A stretch of 64,000 nt of DNA from Paenarthrobacter sp. AR 02 (GTDB lineage Bacteria; Actinomycetota; Actinomycetes; Actinomycetales; Micrococcaceae), in assembly GCF_021538675.1 (NCBI RefSeq), contig NZ_JAJUKH010000001.1, forward strand, positions 62,001 to 126,000. The letters are read 5' to 3'. Below the pieces are notes generated by a model. It saw only the letters and a program-made list of their open reading frames with translations. It was not told where the DNA came from and searched no databases. Below are positions 8,523 through 15,662 of the stretch, piece after piece (position 1 is the first letter of the stretch; every line of letters starts with the position of its first letter). The position numbers and the translations under genes are program-made.

Positions 8523-9033
8523 CGTCGGCCGGGACCCTGGGATTTACGGGGACAACCAGCACGGGACGGTCCTGACGGTGGCTGAGATGGCGGGCCACGG
8601 ATCCGGAGGTCATTTCCTTAAGTGCGGCCGCCAGCGTATGGTCCCGGGTGCCCACCACGATCATGGACGCGTCCAGTGCATGGGCTTCGCGAGCCAGCGC
8701 GTGTCCGGGCTCCCCAGCCAGTGGCACCAGAGACCATTCGACGCCCGCCCCAGCGAGTTGGGCGGTCAACGATGCCTTCAGCAAGCGCGGAATAGGCTCT
8801 GAATCCTCATCAACACCGTCAGGATCTATCGGCGCCCAGGGACCCCCGTCGGTGCCATCAACCGGATAGACCGTAGCGTCAGCGTAAGCGCACACCAGAG
8901 GCCGTCTCAGGAGGGCCGCCATGCGGGCAGCGTGTTCAACCACGACGGGGTTCTGACCGGGCATGACGCCCACCAGGATTGGGCCGGCCAGGCTGCCGGG
9001 CTGCGGCGGGAGGCGTTCGGGGATGTCAGTCAC
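8509..9033 (-). CDS. Universal stress protein (UspA family)
   Basis: A 174-residue single UspA domain: an N-terminal beta strand (GPILVGVMPGQNPVVVEHAA), the family motif MIVVGTRDHTLAAALKEM followed by GSVARHLSHRQDRPVLVVPV (about residues 127-165), and an acidic tail. The motif is close to the ATP-binding G2xG9xG pattern. The start is GTG at 9033, with TAGACT six bases upstream. It heads the unit that continues into the two crcB genes. The link to fluoride export is positional only. Confidence 0.9.
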   Translation of the reverse strand: MTDIPERLPPQPGSLAGPILVGVMPGQNPVVVEHAARMAALLRRPLVCAYADATVYPVDGTDGGPWAPIDPDGVDEDSEPIPRLLKASLTAQLAGAGVEWSLVPLAGEPGHALAREAHALDASMIVVGTRDHTLAAALKEMTSGSVARHLSHRQDRPVLVVPVNPRVPADDDDN

Positions 9034-9039
9034 ACGGCA

Positions 9040-9045
9040 AGTCTA
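9040..9045 (-). promoter_or_regulatory. -10 element TAGACT for leaderless usp-crcB unit
   Basis: On the minus strand TAGACT is followed by six bases and then the GTG start of the stress-protein gene. No ribosome-binding site fits between them. Confidence 0.45.
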
Positions 9046-9093
9046 AGACGCGCTTCCGGGCGCACCTGCAACGCCTTGCCCGTGCCGCACTCA

Positions 9094-10800
9094 TCATCGA
9101 CGGCGACCAGCCCACCAGCCGGCAAGCAGCGGCAGCAGCGAGCCGATCATCAGTACGGTACCCAGGGCAGGGTCGGTTGGCCGAAGGACGGCTCCCGCGA
9201 TCAGGACGGCACCAAAGACCACCGCGCCCACGGCCCTGTGTGCCAGACGTATGAGGCGTGCCACTTGCCGTTCCAGCCGTCGGCTGGAAATCTGCAGCGT
9301 GCCGTCCTCAAGCTGCGTGACTACGGCGTCCAGGCGTTTGGGCAGGCGCAGGGCCACCACCGCGGCGTCCATTGCCTGGGCCGCCACATCCTTGGCGAGC
9401 CCGCCGCGCTCATCGCGGATCAACTGTGCCGCGTAAGGCTCCACGGAATCCCAAAGATTGAACCGGCTGTCCAGCGAGCTGCAAACCCCCGAGGTGAGGG
9501 ACATGGCCCGGATGATGAGCAGGAAGTTCTCCGGCAACTGAAAGGGCAACGACCGGACCACCGTGCCGAACTCGGCACCAAAGTCACGGAACTCACGCGG
9601 ATCCACGTCCCGCAATTCTGCAAAGCCCATCCCGCCGAACCTGTCGAAGAGCTGCGACATGGCCCGTTCAAGCTCAGGTTTGTCAGCCGAAGGCATCAGC
9701 ACTCCGACGTCGCCGATAGCGTTCACCAGCCCCTTGCCATCACGGGATGCGGCCGCAATCAGCAGCTTGCGCAGGCCACTTCGAGTCCCCGGGGCCACCT
9801 CGCCCATCATGCCGAAATCGATGAACGTCAGCCGCCATGGATGTTCAGCCTGGCCTTTCGTTGGAGTGACGAAAATATTGCCCGGATGAGGATCTGCGTG
9901 GAAGAAACCGTTGGTGAAAAGCTGGTCAAACATGACGGAGGCGAAAACCGGCGCGACCTCGGCAGGGTCAATGCCGGCTTCCCGCAACGCCTCGGCGTCG
10001 GTGATTTTGATGGCCGTGACGTCTTCAAGGGTGAGTACGCGCCTGGTTGTCCGCTCCCAGACGACGGCGGGCACCGTCACCCGCGCATCGTCGGCGAAAT
10101 CAGCAGCGAATCGTTCTGAGTTCGCCGCCTCGTTCAAATAGTCGATTTCCTCGAGGCTGGTCTTCTCGAACTCTTTGATCAGGGCCGCCACATCGGCCCG
10201 GTCAGACACGAGGCGGATGCGGCTCAGCCAGCCTCCGACCCTGCGCAAGGCGGCCAGGTCGACGTCGACAATTGCCTGGATGCCCGGGCGCTGAACCTTG
10301 AACACCACGCTGCTAAGCCCGGTGTCAGCGGCATTAGCGGGCAGGAGTTGTGCCCGGTGCGCCTGGCCGAGGGAGGCTGCGGCGATGGGCACTTCCTCGA
10401 TCGAAGCAAAAACTGCCCCCAAGGGCGCGCCCAATTCGGCCTCAGCAAGGGAACGGATCGCGGGGAAAGGCACCGCAGGCACCTCATCCTGCAGCCCTTC
10501 CAACTCGGCAGTGATCTCCGGCGGAAGGACATCAAGGCGCGAAGACATGAACTGTCCCACCTTGATCATCAGGCCCCCAAGCTCAACCGCCAGGTCATGG
10601 AACCGTCGGGCGAAGGAGCGCATCCTGCGGGCCCGGTTCCGGTCCCCCACCCAACGCAGCCCCACCCGCGGCAGCAAGAGCTCAAACCACCACGTGACGG
10701 AAAGGTGCCAAGCGGCGAAACGCAGGATTCGGCGATAGCGGGCACGGGTATTACCCGCGCCCGGTACTGGATCTGCCCGATCGCGCCGAACCGACGTCAC
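9094..10800 (-). CDS. ABC1/AarF/UbiB-family atypical kinase
   Basis: A 568-residue protein with the ABC1 landmarks: the KxGQ motif (LMIKVGQFMSSRLDVLPPEI), the Ala-rich loop (AAASLGQAHRA), the lysine strand (VVFKVQRPG), the catalytic HADPHPGN and the DFGMMG metal site. Two hydrophobic helices lie near the C-terminus. Family members support quinone synthesis or act on lipids, and the substrate here is unknown. GTG at 10800 is the likely start: it lies five bases after the padR stop with CCAGGA upstream, and the longer open frame to 10986 runs over padR. PadR probably controls it. Confidence 0.88.
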   Translation of the reverse strand: MTSVRRDRADPVPGAGNTRARYRRILRFAAWHLSVTWWFELLLPRVGLRWVGDRNRARRMRSFARRFHDLAVELGGLMIKVGQFMSSRLDVLPPEITAELEGLQDEVPAVPFPAIRSLAEAELGAPLGAVFASIEEVPIAAASLGQAHRAQLLPANAADTGLSSVVFKVQRPGIQAIVDVDLAALRRVGGWLSRIRLVSDRADVAALIKEFEKTSLEEIDYLNEAANSERFAADFADDARVTVPAVVWERTTRRVLTLEDVTAIKITDAEALREAGIDPAEVAPVFASVMFDQLFTNGFFHADPHPGNIFVTPTKGQAEHPWRLTFIDFGMMGEVAPGTRSGLRKLLIAAASRDGKGLVNAIGDVGVLMPSADKPELERAMSQLFDRFGGMGFAELRDVDPREFRDFGAEFGTVVRSLPFQLPENFLLIIRAMSLTSGVCSSLDSRFNLWDSVEPYAAQLIRDERGGLAKDVAAQAMDAAVVALRLPKRLDAVVTQLEDGTLQISSRRLERQVARLIRLAHRAVGAVVFGAVLIAGAVLRPTDPALGTVLMIGSLLPLLAGWWAGRRR

Positions 10801-10805
10801 CCCTG

Positions 10806-11348
10806 TCAATCCTGGGCGAGGATGGAGTAGAGCCGTCGCCGTGCCTCTTCGAGCACGGTAACAGCTTCCTGCACCTGCTTGGGCGTCCCGGTGCGGCCCA
10901 CCTGAGCCGCCGCCTGCGCAAGTGCCATCCCGGCTTTGGGAAGAGCACCGAACCCTGGGCCAGCCCCAGTACCCGACGACTCCCACGGCGCAGACGTTTC
11001 AGACTCAGCCAGATACTCCCGTCCGGCCTCCGTCAAAGAATGGATCTTGCGGCCGTTGGACTCCTCCGAGCTAATGAATCCTTCGTCGGCCAGCAGTTGC
11101 AGGGTGGGATAGACCGACCCCGCGCTTGGCTTCCAGCTCCCCTTGCTGCGCTCATCGATTTCACGAATGATCTGGTAGCCGTGCATGGGACGCTCTGCCA
11201 GCAGCGCCAGGACAGCCGTGCGGAGTTCGCCCCGCCCTGCCCTGGTGCCGGACCGTTTCTCAAACCGGGAACGAAACTCGTCAACGGCCTGCCACATCCC
11301 ATCAAAACTGTTGCCCATGAATCCGCCTGCGGGGAATGAATCCTGCAT
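10806..11348 (-). CDS. PadR-family transcriptional regulator
   Basis: A 180-residue protein with a winged HTH of the PadR type: LRTAVLALLAERPMHGYQII, then SAGSVYPTLQLLADEGFIS and a C-terminal helical part (about residues 135-178) for dimerisation. The ATG at 11348 has GAGGTGG five bases upstream, better than the GTG at 11357. It sits directly before the ABC1 kinase gene. Three 10-bp repeats occupy the promoter and suggest autoregulation. PadR proteins respond to phenolics or drugs in known cases; the ligand here is not known. Confidence 0.92.
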   Translation of the reverse strand: MQDSFPAGGFMGNSFDGMWQAVDEFRSRFEKRSGTRAGRGELRTAVLALLAERPMHGYQIIREIDERSKGSWKPSAGSVYPTLQLLADEGFISSEESNGRKIHSLTEAGREYLAESETSAPWESSGTGAGPGFGALPKAGMALAQAAAQVGRTGTPKQVQEAVTVLEEARRRLYSILAQD

Positions 11349-11370
11349 CTTGCCCACCTCAATACGTTGC

Positions 11371-11400
11371 GAACGATACTGAACGATAGTTAACGATATG
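11371..11400 (-). promoter_or_regulatory. Triple 10-bp tandem repeat, probable PadR operator
   Basis: On the plus strand GAACGATACT, GAACGATAGT and TAACGATATG follow each other with exact 10-bp spacing, sharing the core AACGATA. They lie 23-52 bases upstream of the padR ATG. Repeats one helical turn apart would load several PadR dimers on one face of the DNA. Confidence 0.55.
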
Positions 11401-11453
11401 CCGCAGGCCGGGCGCAGACAATGGGGTTTTCTGGTCGAATGCGGCCGGGTCGG

Positions 11454-12272
11454 TCAAAACGATTTGAGGCGGTTAGCCGGTGGCAGACTGTGATTGACGG
11501 CAAGTATGTGGAGTGCGTCCATGGCCTGTGTTCGGTCGGCTGGGTCCAGCAGCTGCCACGATCGGTGCCCCGGGTCGGCCAGTTCTTTGTGCAGGGAAAG
11601 AACCCGTGACCTATCGCTACCCTTCATTTGGGCCGCAGTGACCAGCGGCGTTCTGAGGGTCGCGCAGATGACGACTGCATCGTCGAGGTGCCGGTCCCTG
11701 TCGCGGGAGTCTTCGCGGTAGGCCGCGCCTTTCAAGACCAACGCCCCGAGGGCATTCGGGATGCTGATGAGGACAGGTGGGTCGTCGTCGACGGCCAAGC
11801 GGCAGTTCACGGTCCGCTGCAGCGCCTGCGTGCCTCCGGATACCTGGAACGGTTTGCGTCCGCCGAGGGCCGGAATCTTTACCGGGGCCAGATGGTCGGC
11901 CACCATCACGTCGATCTGCTGCTTGCCGCGGACGAAACGGTGGGCTGGTGCGTCATGGGAGATGGATTCCTCCAAGGTGTACCCAAGTCCGTTCAGGACA
12001 GCACTAACTCTCGCCGTGGTCGCCGCACCTGTCTCGATGTGCAGCACGATGTCGACATCCGCTGTTGGTCGGAAGACGGCAAGACCAGCAGCCGCAGCGT
12101 GCAGCTGCACCATGAGCCCACCGACCAACGTCCATTGGGTGGACGGCAGGGCTCGGGCCAGTTCCACGCATTGTGGCCATGGCGATAGCCAGCCTCCCTG
12201 GGGTAGGGGCACGTCCCAGGTCTCGCGGTCATGGGTTGCTTCGGCGACGGCGTCCGGTTCAGCTTCAGACAT
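11454..12272 (-). CDS. AbiEii-like nucleotidyltransferase, candidate toxin
   Basis: A 272-residue protein with a minimal nucleotidyltransferase fold: TLVGGLMVQLHAA (GG at about 51-52), RPTADVDIVLHIE (Asp72, Asp74) and QQIDVMVADH (Asp121) supply the expected GG and three carboxylates. A helical C-terminal part has a Lys/Arg/Asp-rich segment (LKGAAYREDSRDRDRHLDD) like that of AbiEii/AbiGii proteins. ATG at 12272 overlaps the HTH gene stop in ATGTCTGA, so translation is coupled; GTG at 12305 is an alternative. Related proteins are toxins that modify tRNA ends or other RNA, but activity here is inferred. Confidence 0.7.
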   Translation of the reverse strand: MSEAEPDAVAEATHDRETWDVPLPQGGWLSPWPQCVELARALPSTQWTLVGGLMVQLHAAAAGLAVFRPTADVDIVLHIETGAATTARVSAVLNGLGYTLEESISHDAPAHRFVRGKQQIDVMVADHLAPVKIPALGGRKPFQVSGGTQALQRTVNCRLAVDDDPPVLISIPNALGALVLKGAAYREDSRDRDRHLDDAVVICATLRTPLVTAAQMKGSDRSRVLSLHKELADPGHRSWQLLDPADRTQAMDALHILAVNHSLPPANRLKSF

Positions 12273-12954
12273 GGAGCAGTTCGTTGATGACTCGCTGTCC
12301 GGCACTGCGTTCGCGGGTTGCCAGTGAATCCATGAGGTCTACTGCAATGGCTGCCATGGGTGCCCGGCCATCGGCGAAGGGTTCATGCAACTCGACTTCA
12401 CGAATGATGGCGTTGCCGTCAGGATCTTCAACCAAGCCGAATGCATCCGCGAGGGCGGCTACGTCGCCGATCATGACATAGCCTTCGGCAGTCCCGCTCC
12501 CGCCAGCCATCCCGAAAGTCTCTGCAATGGATTCTTCGCGCGTGGCCGAGGCACCACTCGGGATCAGATAGTCGTTAAGTGCGGCCAGCCCGTCGGGTGT
12601 AGCCCTGTAGCGGTGGGTCTTGTCCTTTTTTCGGGCAAGAACACGAACGGCGTCTGCGTCCAGCTCTCGTAGTCGGCTCTTCAACCGGGATTTCTCCGAA
12701 GCGCTGATCCACGTGGGGTTCTGACCAGAGAGCATCGCCAGTGCAGCCCATGCAGTCTTGGCCGCCCAGGCGCGGCCGCGCCGGGTGCCGGCATGGGTCA
12801 GACGCTCTACCGACGATCGATCGATGAGTAGCACGCGGCCAGCACGACCACTGGCCGTCAGCCGGCCAGAGTCGATCAGGTCATGAACTGAAGCGCGGGT
12901 GATGCCCAGCCTGTCCCCAACCTCCGCAACGGTTATTCCGTCCACCTTCTGCAT
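12265..12954 (-). CDS. HTH protein, candidate antitoxin and autorepressor
   Basis: A 229-residue protein. Residues 7-33 form an HTH of the excisionase/MerR-like type (ITVAEVGDRLGITRASVHDL), followed by a short wing and a strand reading VLLIDRSSVERL. The rest (about 60-229) matches no family I recognise; it includes a basic helix (ASEKSRLKSRLRELD) and an acidic second half. The ATG at 12954 has no ribosome-binding site but sits seven bases after TAGGGT, so the mRNA is probably leaderless. It precedes an AbiEii-like nucleotidyltransferase, the gene order of AbiE-type toxin-antitoxin loci, although its sequence does not resemble AbiEi that I can see. Confidence 0.65.
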   Translation of the reverse strand: MQKVDGITVAEVGDRLGITRASVHDLIDSGRLTASGRAGRVLLIDRSSVERLTHAGTRRGRAWAAKTAWAALAMLSGQNPTWISASEKSRLKSRLRELDADAVRVLARKKDKTHRYRATPDGLAALNDYLIPSGASATREESIAETFGMAGGSGTAEGYVMIGDVAALADAFGLVEDPDGNAIIREVELHEPFADGRAPMAAIAVDLMDSLATRERSAGQRVINELLHV

Positions 12955-12955
12955 A

Positions 12956-12985
12956 CACTAAACCCTACGGGCGTAGGGCTTAGTG
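12956..12985 (-). promoter_or_regulatory. 13-bp inverted repeat operator of the HTH-nucleotidyltransferase unit
   Basis: CACTAAACCCTAC (12956-12968) and GTAGGGCTTAGTG (12973-12985) are inverted repeats matching at 12 of 13 positions around a four-base centre GGGC. The repeat covers the -10 and part of the -35 element and ends two bases from the start codon. A bound repressor would block RNA polymerase directly. The HTH protein is the obvious candidate. Confidence 0.75.
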
Positions 12986-12989
12986 TCAA
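12962..12989 (-). promoter_or_regulatory. Leaderless promoter of the HTH-nucleotidyltransferase unit
   Basis: Read on the minus strand: TTGACA (12989-12984), a 16-bp spacer, TAGGGT (12967-12962), then seven bases to ATG. This is a consensus -35 and a TANNNT -10, with the start of transcription expected at the ATG itself. Confidence 0.7.
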
Positions 12990-13098
12990 TAGCTGGGCAG
13001 ATTTTGGCGTTAGGAGAAGCGACAACAGTCCGGCCTACCGCAGCTCTCAGGCAGATCAAGTGTTGCGGTTCGCACTCAGGAAATCAGACCGCAAAGTG

Positions 13099-13171
13099 TG
13101 GAGCTAAGGAGATTCGAACTCCTGACCTCTTCGATGCGAACGAAGCGCTCTACCAACTGAGCTATAGCCCC
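13099..13171 (-). tRNA. tRNA-Ala (anticodon CGC)
   Basis: A 73-nt cloverleaf with no encoded CCA. The acceptor stem is GGGGCTA paired with TAGCTCC, including the G3:U70 wobble that identifies alanine tRNAs. The D-arm is GCTCAGTTGGTAGAGC. The anticodon arm CTTCG-TTCGCAT-CGAAG places CGC at 34-36, reading GCG. The T-arm is AGGAG-TTCGAAT-CTCCT. Its 3' end faces the HTH-nucleotidyltransferase pair. Confidence 0.97.
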
Positions 13172-13207
13172 CTGGGTCCGGCTTGATGCCGGACCAGTGT
13201 CCCTAGG

Positions 13208-14008
13208 CTATAAAGTTTCGCGGCGCTTTTCCAACCACGACACGAACGTCTCGGAACCAACCCTTTGTTCGGGGACCAGGTTATGGCCTGCACGCAGGTA
13301 AGCGCCCATCGGGCCCGGCAGCGGCAGCCCGATGATCTTTCCGCGGGCGCCCGTGACGCGTTTCCAATCCTCCGCCATCTGCCGCATGGTGAGCTCCTCC
13401 GGGCCACCTACAGTGCGGACACTGTGCGGTGGAGCCCCCGACTCAGACGTGGCTGCTTCGAGCAGGGAGGCCGCGGCATCCGCCGGCGAGATGGTCTGGA
13501 ACCTGGCGCCGTTGAAAGTGGGGACGAGCCCTAGTCGCGCGCCTGCGGCGAAGACCATCGCGATGAGGCTGTGGAACTGTGTGGCCCGGACGACCACGGT
13601 TTGCAGCGGCGACTCGGCGTACGCGCGCTCCTTTTCGGCCTTGGAAACGTAATACGAATAGGTGCTCAGATCGCAGTTGATGATCGACAGCGCCACAATC
13701 CTGGCCACCCCGGCCAGGTGGGCAGCCGCGGCGAGGCGCGCGCCGCCGTCGGCGAATTGCTTTTTGGCTTTGCCGAACTGTCCCTCAAGGCAATCAATAA
13801 CGACGTCGGTACCCGTCAGGGCGGCGGCCAGCCCGTCGCCCGTGGTGACGTCGGCAGCGAAGTAGGTTACGCCGTCGAGACGATCCGCCGAGGCCATGGC
13901 TGGCACGTGGCGGCTGAGAACGGAGACCGTGTGCCCGGCAGCCACGGCGAGGCGGACAACTTCCCGGCCAACCTGGCCGGTGCCCCCTGCAACGCAGATG
14001 CTGGTCAT
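13208..14008 (-). CDS. NmrA/SDR-type NAD(P)-binding oxidoreductase
   Basis: A 266-residue atypical short-chain dehydrogenase. The nucleotide-binding motif is VAGGTGQVGREVV at the N-terminus, followed by VVIDCLEGQFG. YVSKAEKERAYAESPL resembles the YxxxK region, and RTVGGPEELTMRQMAEDWKR is typical of NmrA-like proteins. It begins ten bases after the SepX/GlpR-like gene, so it is probably the last gene of the galU-rimJ-sepX transcript. The substrate is unknown. Confidence 0.85.
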   Translation of the reverse strand: MTSICVAGGTGQVGREVVRLAVAAGHTVSVLSRHVPAMASADRLDGVTYFAADVTTGDGLAAALTGTDVVIDCLEGQFGKAKKQFADGGARLAAAAHLAGVARIVALSIINCDLSTYSYYVSKAEKERAYAESPLQTVVVRATQFHSLIAMVFAAGARLGLVPTFNGARFQTISPADAAASLLEAATSESGAPPHSVRTVGGPEELTMRQMAEDWKRVTGARGKIIGLPLPGPMGAYLRAGHNLVPEQRVGSETFVSWLEKRRETL

Positions 14009-14017
14009 GGAGGGCTG

Positions 14018-14932
14018 TTAGGCGCGACGGCGCTGAAGGACGTCATCCAGGTTGCTGAGCGCGCTCTGGCTCTTGACGGAAACCGCAGCGGCCTCGGCCT
14101 GCTCGGCGTTCTGCTTCAGGATGGGCTTGCCCACGGGCTTGGGTGCTTCCGGGAGATCCAGCGGCTCAGGGGCCGGGCGGGCTGCTTTCGCGGCATCGAC
14201 ATATGTGGGCTTCGGGACCTCGACAGGCTTCCAGCTTGCGCCCTTGGATTCCTGGGCAGACTTGGCCGAGTGATCCCCGGCGGCAACGGCAACTGCCAGC
14301 GCGGCTTGACGCAGTTCATCAGCTGTAGGCCGGTTGGCTTCGCGGCTGGCGGCCTCGGCATCGAAGACGGTGGTCGCCTTGGGCTCGGCCGGCTCTTCCT
14401 TTGGCAGGTAACGGGCGGGAGTCGGGATCGGCGCTGCCTGCGCTGCACGCCGCGCGCGTCGTTCGCGCAGGTCCCGAAGGGCAAGCCTGCGCAACACGAC
14501 GACGGCGACTACCGCACCGACCAGCGAGACGAGCGGCAACCACAGCGATCCCTTACCGAAGAGGCTAAGGATGCCTGAAACGATCGCCGTCAAGAGCAGG
14601 GCAAGGCCCGACAACGCCAACGTAAAGCGGGCGTACCGAATTGTGAAGGGTGTGGAGGACGAGTTCCGGGCATCAGTTTCGGCCGCTGAGGATCCCTGGG
14701 GCGACGCCGGTGCTGTCCTGTGCATGGTCTCCATCGGTTTCTCCTGCTGAGGTGCCAAAGTCAGTACCACCCCTGCCTGCGGTTCGTCTGGTTCGTCGTC
14801 GATTGCGTCTGCTGGAACAGCCACTGTTTGGACTTGCGAACGCCTGTTCCGTAAAACATAAGGCGCCACCCAGACCATCCACAGCGCGACAGCGACCACG
14901 AGTATCACTGAGCTGCTGAGAGGGAAGTCCAC
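14018..14932 (-). CDS. SepX/GlpR-like divisome membrane protein
   Basis: A 304-residue protein. One membrane helix lies at the N-terminus (LSSSVILVVAVALWMVWVAP), a basic segment RNRRSQVQ follows it, two further helices lie in the middle (about residues 105-150), and a long disordered Ala/Pro/Glu tail ends with SNLDDVLQRRRA. The layout and the place after galU and rimJ match the actinobacterial protein called GlpR (Corynebacterium) or SepX (Streptomyces), which links FtsZ and polar growth to the membrane. GTG at 14932 is chosen because TACGGT lies seven bases upstream; TTG at 14938 is also possible. Confidence 0.6.
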   Translation of the reverse strand: MDFPLSSSVILVVAVALWMVWVAPYVLRNRRSQVQTVAVPADAIDDEPDEPQAGVVLTLAPQQEKPMETMHRTAPASPQGSSAAETDARNSSSTPFTIRYARFTLALSGLALLLTAIVSGILSLFGKGSLWLPLVSLVGAVVAVVVLRRLALRDLRERRARRAAQAAPIPTPARYLPKEEPAEPKATTVFDAEAASREANRPTADELRQAALAVAVAAGDHSAKSAQESKGASWKPVEVPKPTYVDAAKAARPAPEPLDLPEAPKPVGKPILKQNAEQAEAAAVSVKSQSALSNLDDVLQRRRA

Positions 14933-14939
14933 ATTCAAA

Positions 14940-14945
14940 ACCGTA
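14940..14945 (-). promoter_or_regulatory. -10 element TACGGT upstream of the SepX/GlpR-like gene
   Basis: TACGGT on the minus strand lies seven bases before GTG at 14932. It gives this gene a possible leaderless promoter of its own inside the galU cluster. Confidence 0.4.
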
Positions 14946-15029
14946 GAAGCAAATGACCGGGGGCGGCGGCATTGAGGCCGGTGTGTCGTGGGCGAGTCCG
15001 CAAATGACTGGAGTTAGGGCCGAAAAGGC

Positions 15030-15656
15030 CTATGACCTGCCCGTTTGTCCGCTGAGCCACCTGCGCAGGAGTCCTTCGGGAACTTCATCGGAAGTAAGTG
15101 CAAAGGAACGGTGGTCGGCCCACTCGCCATTGATGTGCAAGTACCGTTCCTTGTAGCCCTCATCGCGGAAACCCAGTTTCTCCACAACCCTGAGGCTTGG
15201 CGCGTTTTCCGGGCGGATATTGATTTCCATGCGGTGCAGGCCCAACACGCGGAAGCAATGGTCTGTCGCCATCGCAACGGCCGTCGGAGCGATGCCATGC
15301 CCGGCGCGGTCCCTATCCACCCAATAGCCCAGGGTAGCCATCATGGCCGAACCCCAGACAATTGACGATACCGTCAACTGGCCTACGATTTTCGGTTCAC
15401 GGAAGCCGGGCGTCCGCTCGACAATGACAAATGGCAGCGCGGTGGACTGACGGGCCTGGTCGTTCAGGGAGCCCACCATCTGGCGGTAGCTGGGAAGGCG
15501 CCCACCCGGAGCCGGGTTGGACGCCTCCCATGGCGCCAGCCATTCACTGTTGCGTGAACGTACTTCGGTCCACTCCCGCTTATCGCGGTAGCGGATGGGC
15601 CGCAGCAACAGGTCTCCGCTTTCCAGCGTCACCGGCCAGATCGCAGAGCCGTACAT
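15030..15656 (-). CDS. RimJ/RimL-like GNAT N-acetyltransferase
   Basis: A 208-residue GNAT protein. LLLRPIRYRDKREWTEVRSR starts the fold, and YWVDRDRAGHGIAPTAVAMA followed by LGLHRMEINIRPENAPSLRV forms the acetyl-CoA pyrophosphate loop and the RimJ/RimL signature. It begins six bases after the galU stop, so it is cotranscribed. In Mycobacterium tuberculosis the order is galU-moeA1-rimJ-Rv0996; here moeA is absent. Rim enzymes acetylate protein N-termini, but the target here is unknown. Confidence 0.88.
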   Translation of the reverse strand: MYGSAIWPVTLESGDLLLRPIRYRDKREWTEVRSRNSEWLAPWEASNPAPGGRLPSYRQMVGSLNDQARQSTALPFVIVERTPGFREPKIVGQLTVSSIVWGSAMMATLGYWVDRDRAGHGIAPTAVAMATDHCFRVLGLHRMEINIRPENAPSLRVVEKLGFRDEGYKERYLHINGEWADHRSFALTSDEVPEGLLRRWLSGQTGRS

Positions 15657-15662
15657 CCGTTG

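Noticed and set aside
9034..9093. Fluoride riboswitch ahead of the usp-crcB unit
   Set aside because: The unit seems leaderless and no riboswitch core is visible in the 60 bases upstream.
10801..10986. Upstream extension of the ABC1 kinase gene
   Set aside because: It overlaps padR out of frame and is Gly/Arg-rich without homology.
11401..11453. Attachment-site copy of the tRNA-Ala 3' end
   Set aside because: No stretch resembling the tRNA T-arm or acceptor end was found on the far side of the HTH-nucleotidyltransferase pair.
12983..13186. Plus-strand small protein with EIRTPDLFDANEALYQLSYS
   Set aside because: This is the usual false translation of a tRNA gene on the other strand.
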